From positions 1,984,001-2,048,000 of the forward strand of contig CP126125.1 of the NCBI GenBank assembly GCA_030123525.1: a DNA stretch of 64,000 bases, read 5' to 3'. A program made the position numbers and the translations under genes. This document shows, piece by piece, positions 42,150 through 50,331 of this stretch; the first letter of the stretch is position 1; the number at the start of each line of letters is the position of its first letter. This DNA is from ELB16-189 sp018266435 (GTDB taxonomy: Bacteria > Bacteroidota > Bacteroidia > Cytophagales > Cyclobacteriaceae). The notes below the pieces were generated by a model, which saw only the letters and a list, made by a program, of their open reading frames with translations, was not told the DNA's origin and searched no databases.

Positions 42150-43628
42150 CTATCTTCTTCCGCCATGGAATCCGCCCCCCGAGCGAAAACCACCACCTCC
42201 CCCCGAACGAAAACCACCACCACCTCCCCAATTTTGCTGATGAAACTGGGTGGCGCGAAAGTTTGAGTACCCTTGACGATTAAAATTGTTAGTGGGTTGG
42301 TTAATGGAGTTTCTAAACGAGTTGGTGTTTCGGTTCATGTTCATTCCGCGGTTCACGTTTTCACTTCGGTTGAAATTTTGGTACCGGTTGAAATTTTCAT
42401 TGCGGTTGATGTTCATATTCCTGTTTACATTCACATTTCGGTTTACATTATAGTTGCGGTTGATATTCATATCACGGTTTACCCGATTAATGGTGAAGTG
42501 ATTATTGACGTGTGTATTAAATCCCTGGTAAACATTTATACGGTTGACATAGACCTGCCGGCTGTTATAGTAAGTGTTGCAAAAATTATAATAGTGCGGG
42601 TAGCGATGGTATCCGTAATTGAAAAACCAACCCGAGTAGGCGCGTGAAGGCAAGCCCACTACTACTACGGCACCGCCCGCCCCAATGTAAAACCCGGTAT
42701 GGTAATACAACGGATACGGATACCACATGGGATAATCGTACCAATACGGATAGCCAAACCAATATGCATACGGATTGGGGTTGTAGTTTGACCCATAGTA
42801 ATAGTTATTATTTACTACTTGTGGTTGGGTGCCGGCCCGTTGTGCAGAAGTGTTGCCTTGATTTAGTGCAGCAGAATCTCCGTTGGCAGAGTAACTGTCG
42901 GCAAAATCTTCGGCTGATTTTTTCATTTCTTCCTGCATTTGCGGATCGTTAGCTACCTGCTTTTTGTAATCATCCAGGTCTTTTTGGCTTTGAGCATTGA
43001 TGTCGGTGCTTAGCGAATCTAACTTATGCCGGGTGCCGGCCGGGTCATTTTTATAAGCATCGCCTAAGCTCACCACCAGGTCTATGTGCTCGGTCAGTAA
43101 GTTCATTACCTGTGGCATGGCAATTATTTTTTTAAAATCAGCCTGAGCATCAGTAGGTAAATTGGCCAATAGTTTATCCAGTGATTTTTGTGAATTTTGA
43201 TACGTCTTGTCCATTGCCGTAAGGTCGGCCAACTTCATAGGGAACAGGGCATTCACTGCAGTATTCACTTCTTGCGGATAAGAGGTGAGCAGCGGTTTAA
43301 CTTGTTCCAGTGTTTTGGGCGGACCATCCACCAGTTGGTGAACTAAATCGGGATAACGGGCCAGTTCATAAAATTTTTCTTGCTCATCTCGCGAATAAGG
43401 CGAAAGCATATCCTGAAACGACTGGCTGGTGCGTGATTGGATACGCTCTACTTTAACCAATACATTAGAATACTGCGCCACATTTAAAATGGCATTGCGC
43501 ACATCTTGCGAATACGGGGCAATAGAGGTGATGATGTCGTCATCATCTTTTTTTAAACTGTCTTGGTACGATTGACCAAACGACACAATGCCGGATAATA
43601 AAAAAACGCCTAACACTATTTTTCTCAT
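42150..43628 (-). CDS. Secreted protein with Asn/Arg-rich repeat region
   Basis: 492 residues with a signal peptide ending VSFGQ. The first 230 residues are helical, with repeated phrases such as ALNVAQYSNVLVKVE and AKYPDLVHQLVDG. A Tyr/Pro-rich section follows (about 270-345), then a long Asn-Arg repeat (roughly residues 375-430, repeating NVNRNMNINRN-like units) and a Gly-rich tail ending GGFHGGRR. No domain was identified; a DUF3300-like helical part is possible but not certain. The surface or biofilm role is inferred from composition only. It starts a three-gene run on the minus strand. Confidence 0.75.
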   Translation of the reverse strand: MRKIVLGVFLLSGIVSFGQSYQDSLKKDDDDIITSIAPYSQDVRNAILNVAQYSNVLVKVERIQSRTSQSFQDMLSPYSRDEQEKFYELARYPDLVHQLVDGPPKTLEQVKPLLTSYPQEVNTAVNALFPMKLADLTAMDKTYQNSQKSLDKLLANLPTDAQADFKKIIAMPQVMNLLTEHIDLVVSLGDAYKNDPAGTRHKLDSLSTDINAQSQKDLDDYKKQVANDPQMQEEMKKSAEDFADSYSANGDSAALNQGNTSAQRAGTQPQVVNNNYYYGSNYNPNPYAYWFGYPYWYDYPMWYPYPLYYHTGFYIGAGGAVVVVGLPSRAYSGWFFNYGYHRYPHYYNFCNTYYNSRQVYVNRINVYQGFNTHVNNHFTINRVNRDMNINRNYNVNRNVNVNRNMNINRNENFNRYQNFNRSENVNRGMNMNRNTNSFRNSINQPTNNFNRQGYSNFRATQFHQQNWGGGGGFRSGGGGGFRSGGGFHGGRR

Positions 43629-43885
43629 AACTTTTATTTCGTTTTAATACAGTTGATTTTCAACAACAATTGTTAGACTCTATAACGCAATGAATAGTTT
43701 AATTGTTGTTACAGTTATGACGGTGTCATTCGGCAAAGAAGATGCAGATTTTAGCCGAATCAACAAAACATAAGCCGGAAAATCATAGCCCAAACCTGAA
43801 ATGTTATACCGACCAATGCAGCGCAACGATTGCCGGGAGGATAATATTTTTTGTACATTTAATATTGCACTCAAAAAAAAATAGT

Positions 43886-45406
43886 ATGAACCGACCGATT
43901 GGATGGATCGTATTGGGTATTTGTGTTTTGACAGGATGTCAACCAAAAAAATACGACCTCATCATCCGCAACGCTAAACTACACGATGGCGAAAAAAGCT
44001 ATTCTGAATATTACGATGTAGCGGTGCGAGCAGACACCATTGCTGCGCTGGCTGTTTCGGGCAAACTCAACGGAATTTCAGAAAATGAAATTGATGCCAA
44101 AGGATTACTTCTTTCACCCGGCTTTATTGATACCCATAGCCACCACGATTGGGGCCTGGCTGATGACCCGGGCGGTTTGGCTGTAGTCAGCCAAGGGGTA
44201 ACCACCATCATTGTGGGGCAGGATGGTGGCTCGCGCTGGCCGCTCACAAAATATTTCCAGTCACTGGCCGATAGCCCCGTGGCAGTGAACATCGGCTCGT
44301 ATTCGGGTCATAATACCCTTCGTGATGAAGTGTTAAAAGATGATTTTAAACGAACAGCAACACCACCTGAAATCAACCGCATGACTGCGATGCTGAAACA
44401 AGACATGGAGGCTGGCGCTTTCGGATTGTCAACAGGGTTGGAATACGACCCGGGAATTTATTCTTCGCATGATGAAGTGCTGCAATTAACAAAAGTGCTT
44501 CCGCCTTTCCATGGAAAATACATCAGCCATCTGCGAAGTGAAGACCGCTATTTTTGGGATGCCCTGCAAGAGATCATCACCATCGGAAAAGAAACTAAAA
44601 TCCCGGTACAAATCAGTCACTTCAAATTGGCAATGCGCGGGCTTTGGGGCAAGGCTGATAGTTCGCTGAGGTTGCTGGAGGAGGCAAGAAAAAACGGAGT
44701 GGAAATAACGGCAGATATTTATCCGTATGCCTACTGGTCATCCACCATTCGGGTGCTGTTTCCCAACCGCAATTTTTCAGATGAAAAAGAAGCGGCTTAC
44801 ATTCTAAGAGAGATCACTACGCCCGAAGGCATCATCTTTAGTCATTACGATCCTAACCCCGAATACAATGGAAAGAGTTTGGCCGAAGTGGCCAAGCAAG
44901 AAAAAAAACCTGCCGAAAAAATGCTGATCGAACTGATCCGCAGGCTCGATGAGTGTGATAAGAAAAAAGGCGATTGCAGTGGAAGCATTGTGGCTACGAG
45001 CATGGAAGAAAATGACATTGGCAAACTGATGCAATGGCAACACAGCAACATCTGCTCAGATGGCGCAAGTACCGGCCGGCATCCGCGCGGGTTTGGAGCA
45101 TTTACCCGTGTGCTGGCGTACTATGTGCGCGAAAAAAAGATCCTGACACTGGATGAGGCCATTTACAAGATGACGGCACTGGCAGCCGACCACATGGACA
45201 TAAATAAAAGAGGCCGGATAAAAGCAGGGCATTATGCCGATTTGGTCTTATTCAACCCCGCCACCGTTAAGGATGAAGCTACCCTTGCCGAGCCACAAAA
45301 AATTTCTTCGGGAATAGAACGGGTTTGGGTAAACGGCCGGGAAGTTTTTTCAAACCACCAAATTACCGGGCTGCGACCCGGGCAGGTGATACACCGCGCT
45401 CAATAA
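43886..45406 (+). CDS. D-aminoacylase-like lipoprotein (amidohydrolase)
   Basis: 506 residues from the ATG at 43886, opening a lipoprotein signal with lipobox VLTGC; an upstream in-frame start (43742) gives a 48-residue leader without signal features, so it was rejected. The amidohydrolase metal motif is GFIDTHSHHDW (about 75), and ISHFKLAMRG, YPYAYWSSTI and HPRGFGAFTRVL fit D-aminoacylase (N-acyl-D-amino-acid deacylase). The C-terminal KAGHYADLVLFNPATV is the shared ending. It hydrolyses N-acyl amino acids at the inner or outer membrane. A WYL regulator gene follows 9 bp later. Confidence 0.88.
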   Translation: MNRPIGWIVLGICVLTGCQPKKYDLIIRNAKLHDGEKSYSEYYDVAVRADTIAALAVSGKLNGISENEIDAKGLLLSPGFIDTHSHHDWGLADDPGGLAVVSQGVTTIIVGQDGGSRWPLTKYFQSLADSPVAVNIGSYSGHNTLRDEVLKDDFKRTATPPEINRMTAMLKQDMEAGAFGLSTGLEYDPGIYSSHDEVLQLTKVLPPFHGKYISHLRSEDRYFWDALQEIITIGKETKIPVQISHFKLAMRGLWGKADSSLRLLEEARKNGVEITADIYPYAYWSSTIRVLFPNRNFSDEKEAAYILREITTPEGIIFSHYDPNPEYNGKSLAEVAKQEKKPAEKMLIELIRRLDECDKKKGDCSGSIVATSMEENDIGKLMQWQHSNICSDGASTGRHPRGFGAFTRVLAYYVREKKILTLDEAIYKMTALAADHMDINKRGRIKAGHYADLVLFNPATVKDEATLAEPQKISSGIERVWVNGREVFSNHQITGLRPGQVIHRAQ

Positions 45407-45415
45407 AATTTTTCT

Positions 45416-46378
45416 ATGAACCGCATCGACCGGCTCACGGCTATTTTAATTCATTTGCAGACCAAACGCATAGTAAAAGCCGAAGAAATTGCTTCGCGCT
45501 TTCGCATAAGCCTGCGCACGGTTTATCGCGATGTGAAGGCACTGATGGAAGCCGGGGTGCCCATTGGTTCTGAAGCAGGTAAAGGATATTTTATTGTTGA
45601 TGGGTTTCATCTGCCGCCTGTGATGTTCACACAAGATGAGGCTAACTCAATGCTACTGGCAGGTAAACTCGTTGATAAGATGGCCGATAAATCAGTGCGC
45701 ACTGCTTTTGATTCGGCCTTGTATAAAATTAAAGCTGTACTAAGTGATTCAGAAAAAGATCATCTTGAAAACCTGGAGTCACATGTCGGAGTTTTTTTGC
45801 GATCGCGTTATGAACACCGCGAACAAACCGGGTTCACCAATGATTTCCTTAGTGAAATTCAACGCGCCATTGCGCAGCGCAAGGTACTTAGCATGGAGTA
45901 TGTAAATACAGACGAAAAACTAACCCAACGTTGCATTGAGCCGGTAGGGATATTTTATTACAGCATGGCCTGGCACGTGGTGGCCTGGTGCCGGTTGCGC
46001 GATAGTTTCAGAAATTTTAGGGCTGACCGAATCAAGTCATTGCATACAACAGGCGAACACTACGAGAAACGAAATGCGATCTCGCTGCAAGAATACTTTC
46101 AAACCATGTTTCAATCGAATCAAAAATTAACCCGGGTAGTGGTGACATTTGAAAAATCGGCCTTGCGCGGCAAACCCTTGTACGGTAGTTTATCCCAAGA
46201 AGATTTGGGTACACGCATCCGTTCAGAATTTATGATGGACAGCCTTGATTACATGGCTCATTGGTTGCTCATGTTTGGCCCGACTGTAGAAATAGAGCAA
46301 CCCGAAGGTTTGAAAATTAAAATGGCTGAAATCACCGGGGAGTTGTTCAAACACTACCTTAGTAACCAACCTCTTTGA
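45416..46378 (+). CDS. WYL-domain transcription regulator (YafY family)
   Basis: 320 residues. The N-terminal part (1-60) is an HTH_11 winged helix (RLTAILIHLQTKRIVKAEEIASRFRISLRTVYRDVKALMEAGVP), followed by a WYL ligand-binding domain (about 140-225, with GIFYYSMAWHVVAWCRLRDSFRNFRADRIKSL) and the C-terminal extension. Such proteins sense small molecules or single-stranded nucleic acid. It begins 9 bp after the D-aminoacylase gene and may regulate it. Confidence 0.9.
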   Translation: MNRIDRLTAILIHLQTKRIVKAEEIASRFRISLRTVYRDVKALMEAGVPIGSEAGKGYFIVDGFHLPPVMFTQDEANSMLLAGKLVDKMADKSVRTAFDSALYKIKAVLSDSEKDHLENLESHVGVFLRSRYEHREQTGFTNDFLSEIQRAIAQRKVLSMEYVNTDEKLTQRCIEPVGIFYYSMAWHVVAWCRLRDSFRNFRADRIKSLHTTGEHYEKRNAISLQEYFQTMFQSNQKLTRVVVTFEKSALRGKPLYGSLSQEDLGTRIRSEFMMDSLDYMAHWLLMFGPTVEIEQPEGLKIKMAEITGELFKHYLSNQPL

Positions 46379-46621
46379 GTCGCCCAATGCTGAAGGGCCT
46401 TGCACTACCGTAAATTGGTTACACAGTTGACATACGGTTGTCAGTCTGCATCAAAAAAATATAAAATTCTTTTTGCCTGTTGCCATAGGGTTGACATAAG
46501 GCTATCGTTGATTTACATAAAAAAACGGTGGACTACTGCAGAAAAAATAGGTTAGAATGGATTTACCTCTTGGGTGGAATTCTCGTGGCTTGCTTAGCTA
46601 TTTACTTAATCTTAACTCAAC

Positions 46622-46834
46622 ATGGTATTAGTTTTTAAAACGTCTGTAGATGATCAACTGAGTGTCAAAACCTTGAGGCCAGAGCTTGATCGATTGGCCG
46701 GAAAAGGCAACTGGAATTTTGATCTTGCCGATTGTGACAATATTCTTCGGATTGCCTCAGAAAAGGTACACCCGAAAAAAGCCATTCAACTGCTCGATTG
46801 TTTCGGATTTCACTGTGAAGAACTGGAAGACTAA
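46622..46834 (+). CDS. Small 70-aa protein of HMA-like fold
   Basis: 70 residues: MVLVFKTSVDDQLSVKTLRPELDRLAG, then NWNFDLADCDNILRIASEKVHP and a short C-terminal helix. The pattern (beta-alpha-beta with an LxxxxxxxDxxxxLRI-like turn) resembles small heavy-metal-associated-type folds, without the CxxC metal motif. It lies between a 243-bp gene-free stretch and the SRPBCC gene, in the same direction. Function unknown. Confidence 0.75.
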   Translation: MVLVFKTSVDDQLSVKTLRPELDRLAGKGNWNFDLADCDNILRIASEKVHPKKAIQLLDCFGFHCEELED

Positions 46835-46850
46835 CTTAACCCATTTTGTT

Positions 46851-47279
46851 ATGACTACCTATTTAGTAAATGTTTCTATTGAAATCAACGCACCGGTTTC
46901 AAAAGTCTGGAAGGCGCTCACCGAGCCCGAGCAAATCAAAAAATATTTGTTCGACACAGAAACGAAATGCGATTGGAAAGCGGGCAGCCCGATTACGTTT
47001 TCGGGTGTGTGGCAAGGAAAATCGTACGAAGACAAAGGAACCATTCTCGCTATTGAACCTGAGAAGTTGTTGAAGTACAGTTATTGGAGTGGCTTTTCAG
47101 GCCAAAAAGATATTCCTGAAAATTACCAGATCATCACGTACCGGTTGAATGAAACCAACGGTAAAACAATTTTTTTACTGACTCAGGAAAACAGCCCCAC
47201 ACAAGAAGCCAGCGACCACTCAGCCAGCAACTGGAACCTGGTGTTGAATTCGTTGAAAGAAATGCTGGAAGCCAAATAA
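46851..47279 (+). CDS. SRPBCC/AHSA1-like protein
   Basis: 142 residues from the ATG at 46851, 16 bp after the previous gene; a longer frame would overlap it. The fold is clear: VSIEINAPVSKVWKALTEPEQIKKYLF, then WKAGSPITFSGVWQGKSYEDKGTI, LLKYSYWSGFSG and the C-terminal helix NWNLVLNSLKEMLE. AHSA1-like proteins bind small molecules or act with Hsp90; here no partner is evident. Confidence 0.88.
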   Translation: MTTYLVNVSIEINAPVSKVWKALTEPEQIKKYLFDTETKCDWKAGSPITFSGVWQGKSYEDKGTILAIEPEKLLKYSYWSGFSGQKDIPENYQIITYRLNETNGKTIFLLTQENSPTQEASDHSASNWNLVLNSLKEMLEAK

Positions 47280-47280
47280 C

Positions 47281-47655
47281 ATGTTGTCAGAAAAAACATT
47301 GGATGATTTTTTACATGGAAAATCGGAGTTGACACTTTCCTTGTTCCATCATTTCGTGAATGAATTTCAACAAGTTGGAAAGGTTAGTTTGCATCCGGCC
47401 AAAACCATGATCGGTATAGCCACTTCACAGAAGAGAATTGCTTACATCACCCAGTTTGGAAAAAACTTCATCCATGTAGTTTTCCCCTTTGAGAAGCCGT
47501 ATGCAGACAATTTATGTTTTCAAAAAATTGCACAAGTGCCGGGCGATGACAAACAATACAATCATCATTTCAGAATGCTTGCCAAAGAAGACGTGAACAG
47601 AGAAGTGATCAAGTTTATGAAGTTGGCATACAAAGGCAGCCAGGTAAAACAATGA
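47281..47655 (+). CDS. DUF5655-like protein
   Basis: 124 residues. LDDFLHGKSELTLSLFHHFVNEFQQVGKVSLHPAKTMIGIA and the block up to FAHVVFPFEKPYADNLCFQKIAQ-type (HHFRMLAKEDVNREVIKFMKLAY) fit the DUF5655 pattern. The gene begins 1 bp after the SRPBCC stop, so they are coupled. Its end is 11 bp from the left copy of the 273-bp repeat, which is the boundary of the second element. Confidence 0.8.
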   Translation: MLSEKTLDDFLHGKSELTLSLFHHFVNEFQQVGKVSLHPAKTMIGIATSQKRIAYITQFGKNFIHVVFPFEKPYADNLCFQKIAQVPGDDKQYNHHFRMLAKEDVNREVIKFMKLAYKGSQVKQ

Positions 47656-47666
47656 ATATCGGCAAA

Positions 47667-47791
47667 GCCAAATCAAACTTAGAAGCCTGGTGAAAGCGTA
47701 ATGCAGTTTGAAGAGAATCTAAAGAAAATGTTTTTTGCGGACAGGCAAAAAAAATTAAAACAACGAATACGTACTTAGGCCAATGAGTCAT
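47667..47791 (-). pseudogene. 5' fragment of the CHAT protease gene (left repeat copy)
   Basis: It repeats the first 125 bp of the CHAT gene (57977-60625), coding its signal peptide and the first residues, and then breaks off into the host sequence at 47,666. No stop or frame shift is needed to make it non-functional, because the rest of the gene is missing. It marks where an element end was lost or copied. Confidence 0.85.
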
Positions 47792-47939
47792 GTATCGTAG
47801 GAAGGAAAGTTACGGAATTGGTTAATGTAAATGAAAAGGATTTCAGGCCGGAATTTAGCTGGGAAGAGGAACCCGTGATGAAGCTAGGCAAAAAAAACCC
47901 ACAGCATGTGGGTTGTAGAGGAGAGGTTCCGAGCGGATT
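47667..47939 (+). repeat. Left copy of 273-bp direct repeat flanking element 2
   Basis: 273 bp identical to 60501-60773 except for one base (A at 47834, G at 60668). It holds the first 125 bp of the CHAT gene, its upstream region, the tRNA-Cys terminator hairpin (47890-47914) and the last 16 bp of tRNA-Cys (47924-47939). It is much longer than a normal att core. The sequence then changes at 47940 (T here, C in the intact tRNA). Confidence 0.9.
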
Positions 47940-47956
47940 TCTAAAAACTCTATTTT

Positions 47957-47976
47957 TCGCTAAAAAAGCGATTTTT
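47957..47976. terminator. Hairpin terminator at the left end of element 2
   Basis: TCGCT (47957-47961) pairs with AGCGA (47967-47971), loop 5, followed by T5 (47972-47976) on the plus strand and preceded by T-runs that would serve the minus strand too. It insulates the integrase gene from host transcription. Confidence 0.6.
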
Positions 47977-47982
47977 ATTCGA

Positions 47983-48042
47983 TTAGGTGTAAATTAGTGG
48001 TAAAATCTTAGGTGTAAAAACTTTTTGCCTTTTAGGTGGAAA
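47983..48042 (+). repeat. Four iteron-like direct repeats before the integrase gene
   Basis: Four 11-bp units: TTAGGTGTAAA (47983-47993), TTAGTGGTAAA (47994-48004), TTAGGTGTAAA (48008-48018) and TTAGGTGGAAA (48032-48042). Spacing is 11, 14 and 24 bp. They lie between the attachment site and the integrase start, as integrase arm sites or autoregulatory sites would. Confidence 0.75.
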
Positions 48043-48075
48043 AGATTCCTTGCAAAACCATCAAGATTTGTAATC

Positions 48076-50232
48076 ATGATTGGACGGAAAGTATTAGGCA
48101 AAAGGGTCACTCCACAACTCGATTCTCACGACATTTTGAAATCAAATCTTCGCTATGTCAACATACGAATTGGTTGGAACGAAATTCATTTGAAAAAGAA
48201 ATCTGTCAAAGGAATAGACGTAAGTGTCTACTTGGATTCGGGGGAGCGTCTCAAGATTTCTAAAGATGACTGGAAGGAAGGAAGAATTTTCAAGGGAAAA
48301 GATATTGACAAAATAAATAGCTGCAATAATCGAATCGATAGTCTGGTCGTAAAGGTTGTTGAATACATAGAAAAAGGTGGTATGCTCAATAAAAGAATAA
48401 TTGAGCAGTCGATTTACGGAGATGCGTTTTTACAACAACACAAGAAAAAAAGAACAGCATTGGAAATAATTCCCATCATCGAAGTTCAACCCACTGAATA
48501 TCTGAAAGAATTACGAAGCACTTATCCGATGCAAAAAATTAAAGTGCTGGAAAGAATTTCAACAATAGACAGCGAAGGTTTCGAAGTGGTAACAGAAAAT
48601 GAAAAGGAGATTATCCGAGATCAGATTTCGTTAGATGATTTTCCAAACAACCTTCCATTGAAAGTCTATGCGAAACTCGTTAACGAGTTCGAAAAAGAAA
48701 ACGAAAAAATAGATGACCCTGATCTTTTCAGATTGTCAATAAAGTACTTCACAAGAAAAAAGTTTTTCAAAGATGTAGTGGTCGATGCACAGGTTATCGA
48801 CAAAACAATTTTAAACTCAGTTGATCCAAAAGATTTTGTCGATAACGAAACAGGAGGTTTTGACCAAGAAGGGTACGAACTGCAACTTTTAAGGAATAAG
48901 GATCGATTTGATTTAGAAAAGAAGAAATCTCTCATTCAATCCCTAACTCCTGAGAAACGATTTGAAGAAGGATTTAAATACGTTGGAGGGCGTTACGTGA
49001 TCGACCATGATTATTTCAATCAGAACGATATTATCCATCTTCTTGCGCTATGCCGTTTCGGAAAGAAATACATTGATGCTCGTGACGAATATGAAAAGAT
49101 CAGTGATTACGACAACGTTTGGAAAAGCATCCTTGATTATTGGGTGAACGGTGAACCTTCAACTCTCGTCAGGGACTTTGATATAAGATGGGTGAATAAC
49201 TTTTTAAAGTTCATGGTTAAGAACGGACATATTAAGATGAACCATAAATTAAGTTCGAATCCATTCATTCTTAACAAAAATGAATATCGAGGGAAGGAAC
49301 GTTCAGAATTTGCAGTGGGAAGTTTCTCAAATTTATGTAAGTGGATAAAAGATTACATATCGCAATTGTATCAGTTGAAACTTATTCCTCATGATTTTAG
49401 CGAGGGTATTTCATCAACAAACTATCACAAGTTTCATGCAGCCTATGAATATGAAGCTAAGCATTACATCTTGCCAAAAGAATTTCTAATTGTGTATAAT
49501 GCCAAGTCAGCAATCGATAAACTTGCGCCCGATGAATTTCTGACAAAATTGAACATTCCTGATCACATCGATTTAAAAAAACGGATCGATGCTGGCAAAA
49601 AAACTCTTTATAGTTATGGTTTATCCAAAACAGCCGTAAACGACTTCAAAGTAGTTAAGGAAATTCTTGTGCGCACTTCACACCTCTTTGCTTGTCAAAC
49701 ATTTCTCGGAGCACTAAGAATAAGTGATTTTAAGGACGAGGGAAAAACTCGTTTCAAAGAAAACCAGTCCAATCTATACATTCAGTTTACGCAGAGGAAG
49801 ACAAAAACAAGGGTACTAAATCCGATCCTGAAACCTGTTTTGGAGATATGCGAGAATTATTACGATGGCAATTTGCCACCAAGATTTACTGATGGAGACT
49901 ACAACAAATACTTAAAGCTGCTTTTCAGGGTTTTGGATTTCAATAGACCTTTCATCAACCAACAACCAAGTTTAAAAGGTGGATACAACGATGTTGAATC
50001 TCCACTTCACGAAATCATCACTAACAGATTCGCACGATCTACCTTTGTTGCCTTAATGACCGCACACGGAGTGCCAGATAAAGATATTATGAAATGGACG
50101 GGACATCGGTCTTTCGATATTTTCAGAACTCATTACCAACCTATTCTCGATGATGAACGCTTGCAGAAAGCAAATGAGGTTGTAGAGAAAATGTTCGGGA
50201 AGAAGGAACAAGTAAAGACCGCAAACGAATAA
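48076..50232 (+). CDS. Large tyrosine recombinase, integrase of element 2
   Basis: 718 residues from the ATG at 48076; an in-frame TTG 51 bp upstream is possible, but the ATG is preferred. The first 400 residues are a long N-terminal part, then a core-binding domain, then a tyrosine-recombinase catalytic domain: GALRISDF (Arg, about 547), RKTKTR (Lys), RFARSTFVALM (about 650, where the first His of HxxR is Arg), GHRSFD (about 675) and HYQPI (Tyr, about 687). Nearly twice the length of usual integrases. It stands next to the attachment site at tRNA-Cys and should drive insertion there. Confidence 0.88.
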   Translation: MIGRKVLGKRVTPQLDSHDILKSNLRYVNIRIGWNEIHLKKKSVKGIDVSVYLDSGERLKISKDDWKEGRIFKGKDIDKINSCNNRIDSLVVKVVEYIEKGGMLNKRIIEQSIYGDAFLQQHKKKRTALEIIPIIEVQPTEYLKELRSTYPMQKIKVLERISTIDSEGFEVVTENEKEIIRDQISLDDFPNNLPLKVYAKLVNEFEKENEKIDDPDLFRLSIKYFTRKKFFKDVVVDAQVIDKTILNSVDPKDFVDNETGGFDQEGYELQLLRNKDRFDLEKKKSLIQSLTPEKRFEEGFKYVGGRYVIDHDYFNQNDIIHLLALCRFGKKYIDARDEYEKISDYDNVWKSILDYWVNGEPSTLVRDFDIRWVNNFLKFMVKNGHIKMNHKLSSNPFILNKNEYRGKERSEFAVGSFSNLCKWIKDYISQLYQLKLIPHDFSEGISSTNYHKFHAAYEYEAKHYILPKEFLIVYNAKSAIDKLAPDEFLTKLNIPDHIDLKKRIDAGKKTLYSYGLSKTAVNDFKVVKEILVRTSHLFACQTFLGALRISDFKDEGKTRFKENQSNLYIQFTQRKTKTRVLNPILKPVLEICENYYDGNLPPRFTDGDYNKYLKLLFRVLDFNRPFINQQPSLKGGYNDVESPLHEIITNRFARSTFVALMTAHGVPDKDIMKWTGHRSFDIFRTHYQPILDDERLQKANEVVEKMFGKKEQVKTANE

Positions 50233-50241
50233 CGTAAAATC

Positions 50242-50283
50242 TCGTAACGAAAATCCCCTGTTATACAGAGGTGATTGTTACGA
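50242..50283. promoter_or_regulatory. Nested palindrome upstream of the Rep_trans-like gene
   Basis: Outer arms TCGTAAC (50242-50248) and GTTACGA (50277-50283) enclose an inner hairpin, CCcCTG (50255-50260) and CAGaGG (50266-50271), loop TTATA, with one mismatch. It lies about 50 bp before the start of the Rep-like gene, so it is a candidate double-strand origin or oriT of that protein. Confidence 0.45.
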
Positions 50284-50331
50284 ATAATCTGAGGCTGGCA
50301 ACCCAAAGACAACTGCCGAACCTTATGAATA

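Noticed and set aside
46379..46621. Short repeated phrase GTTGACATA(C/A)GG in the gap
   Set aside because: Two imperfect copies in 60 bp with no palindrome or link to a known regulator; too weak to call an operator.
47983..48042. Possible CRISPR-like array
   Set aside because: The units are only 11 bp, four in number, unevenly spaced and without spacers of constant length; no cas gene is near.
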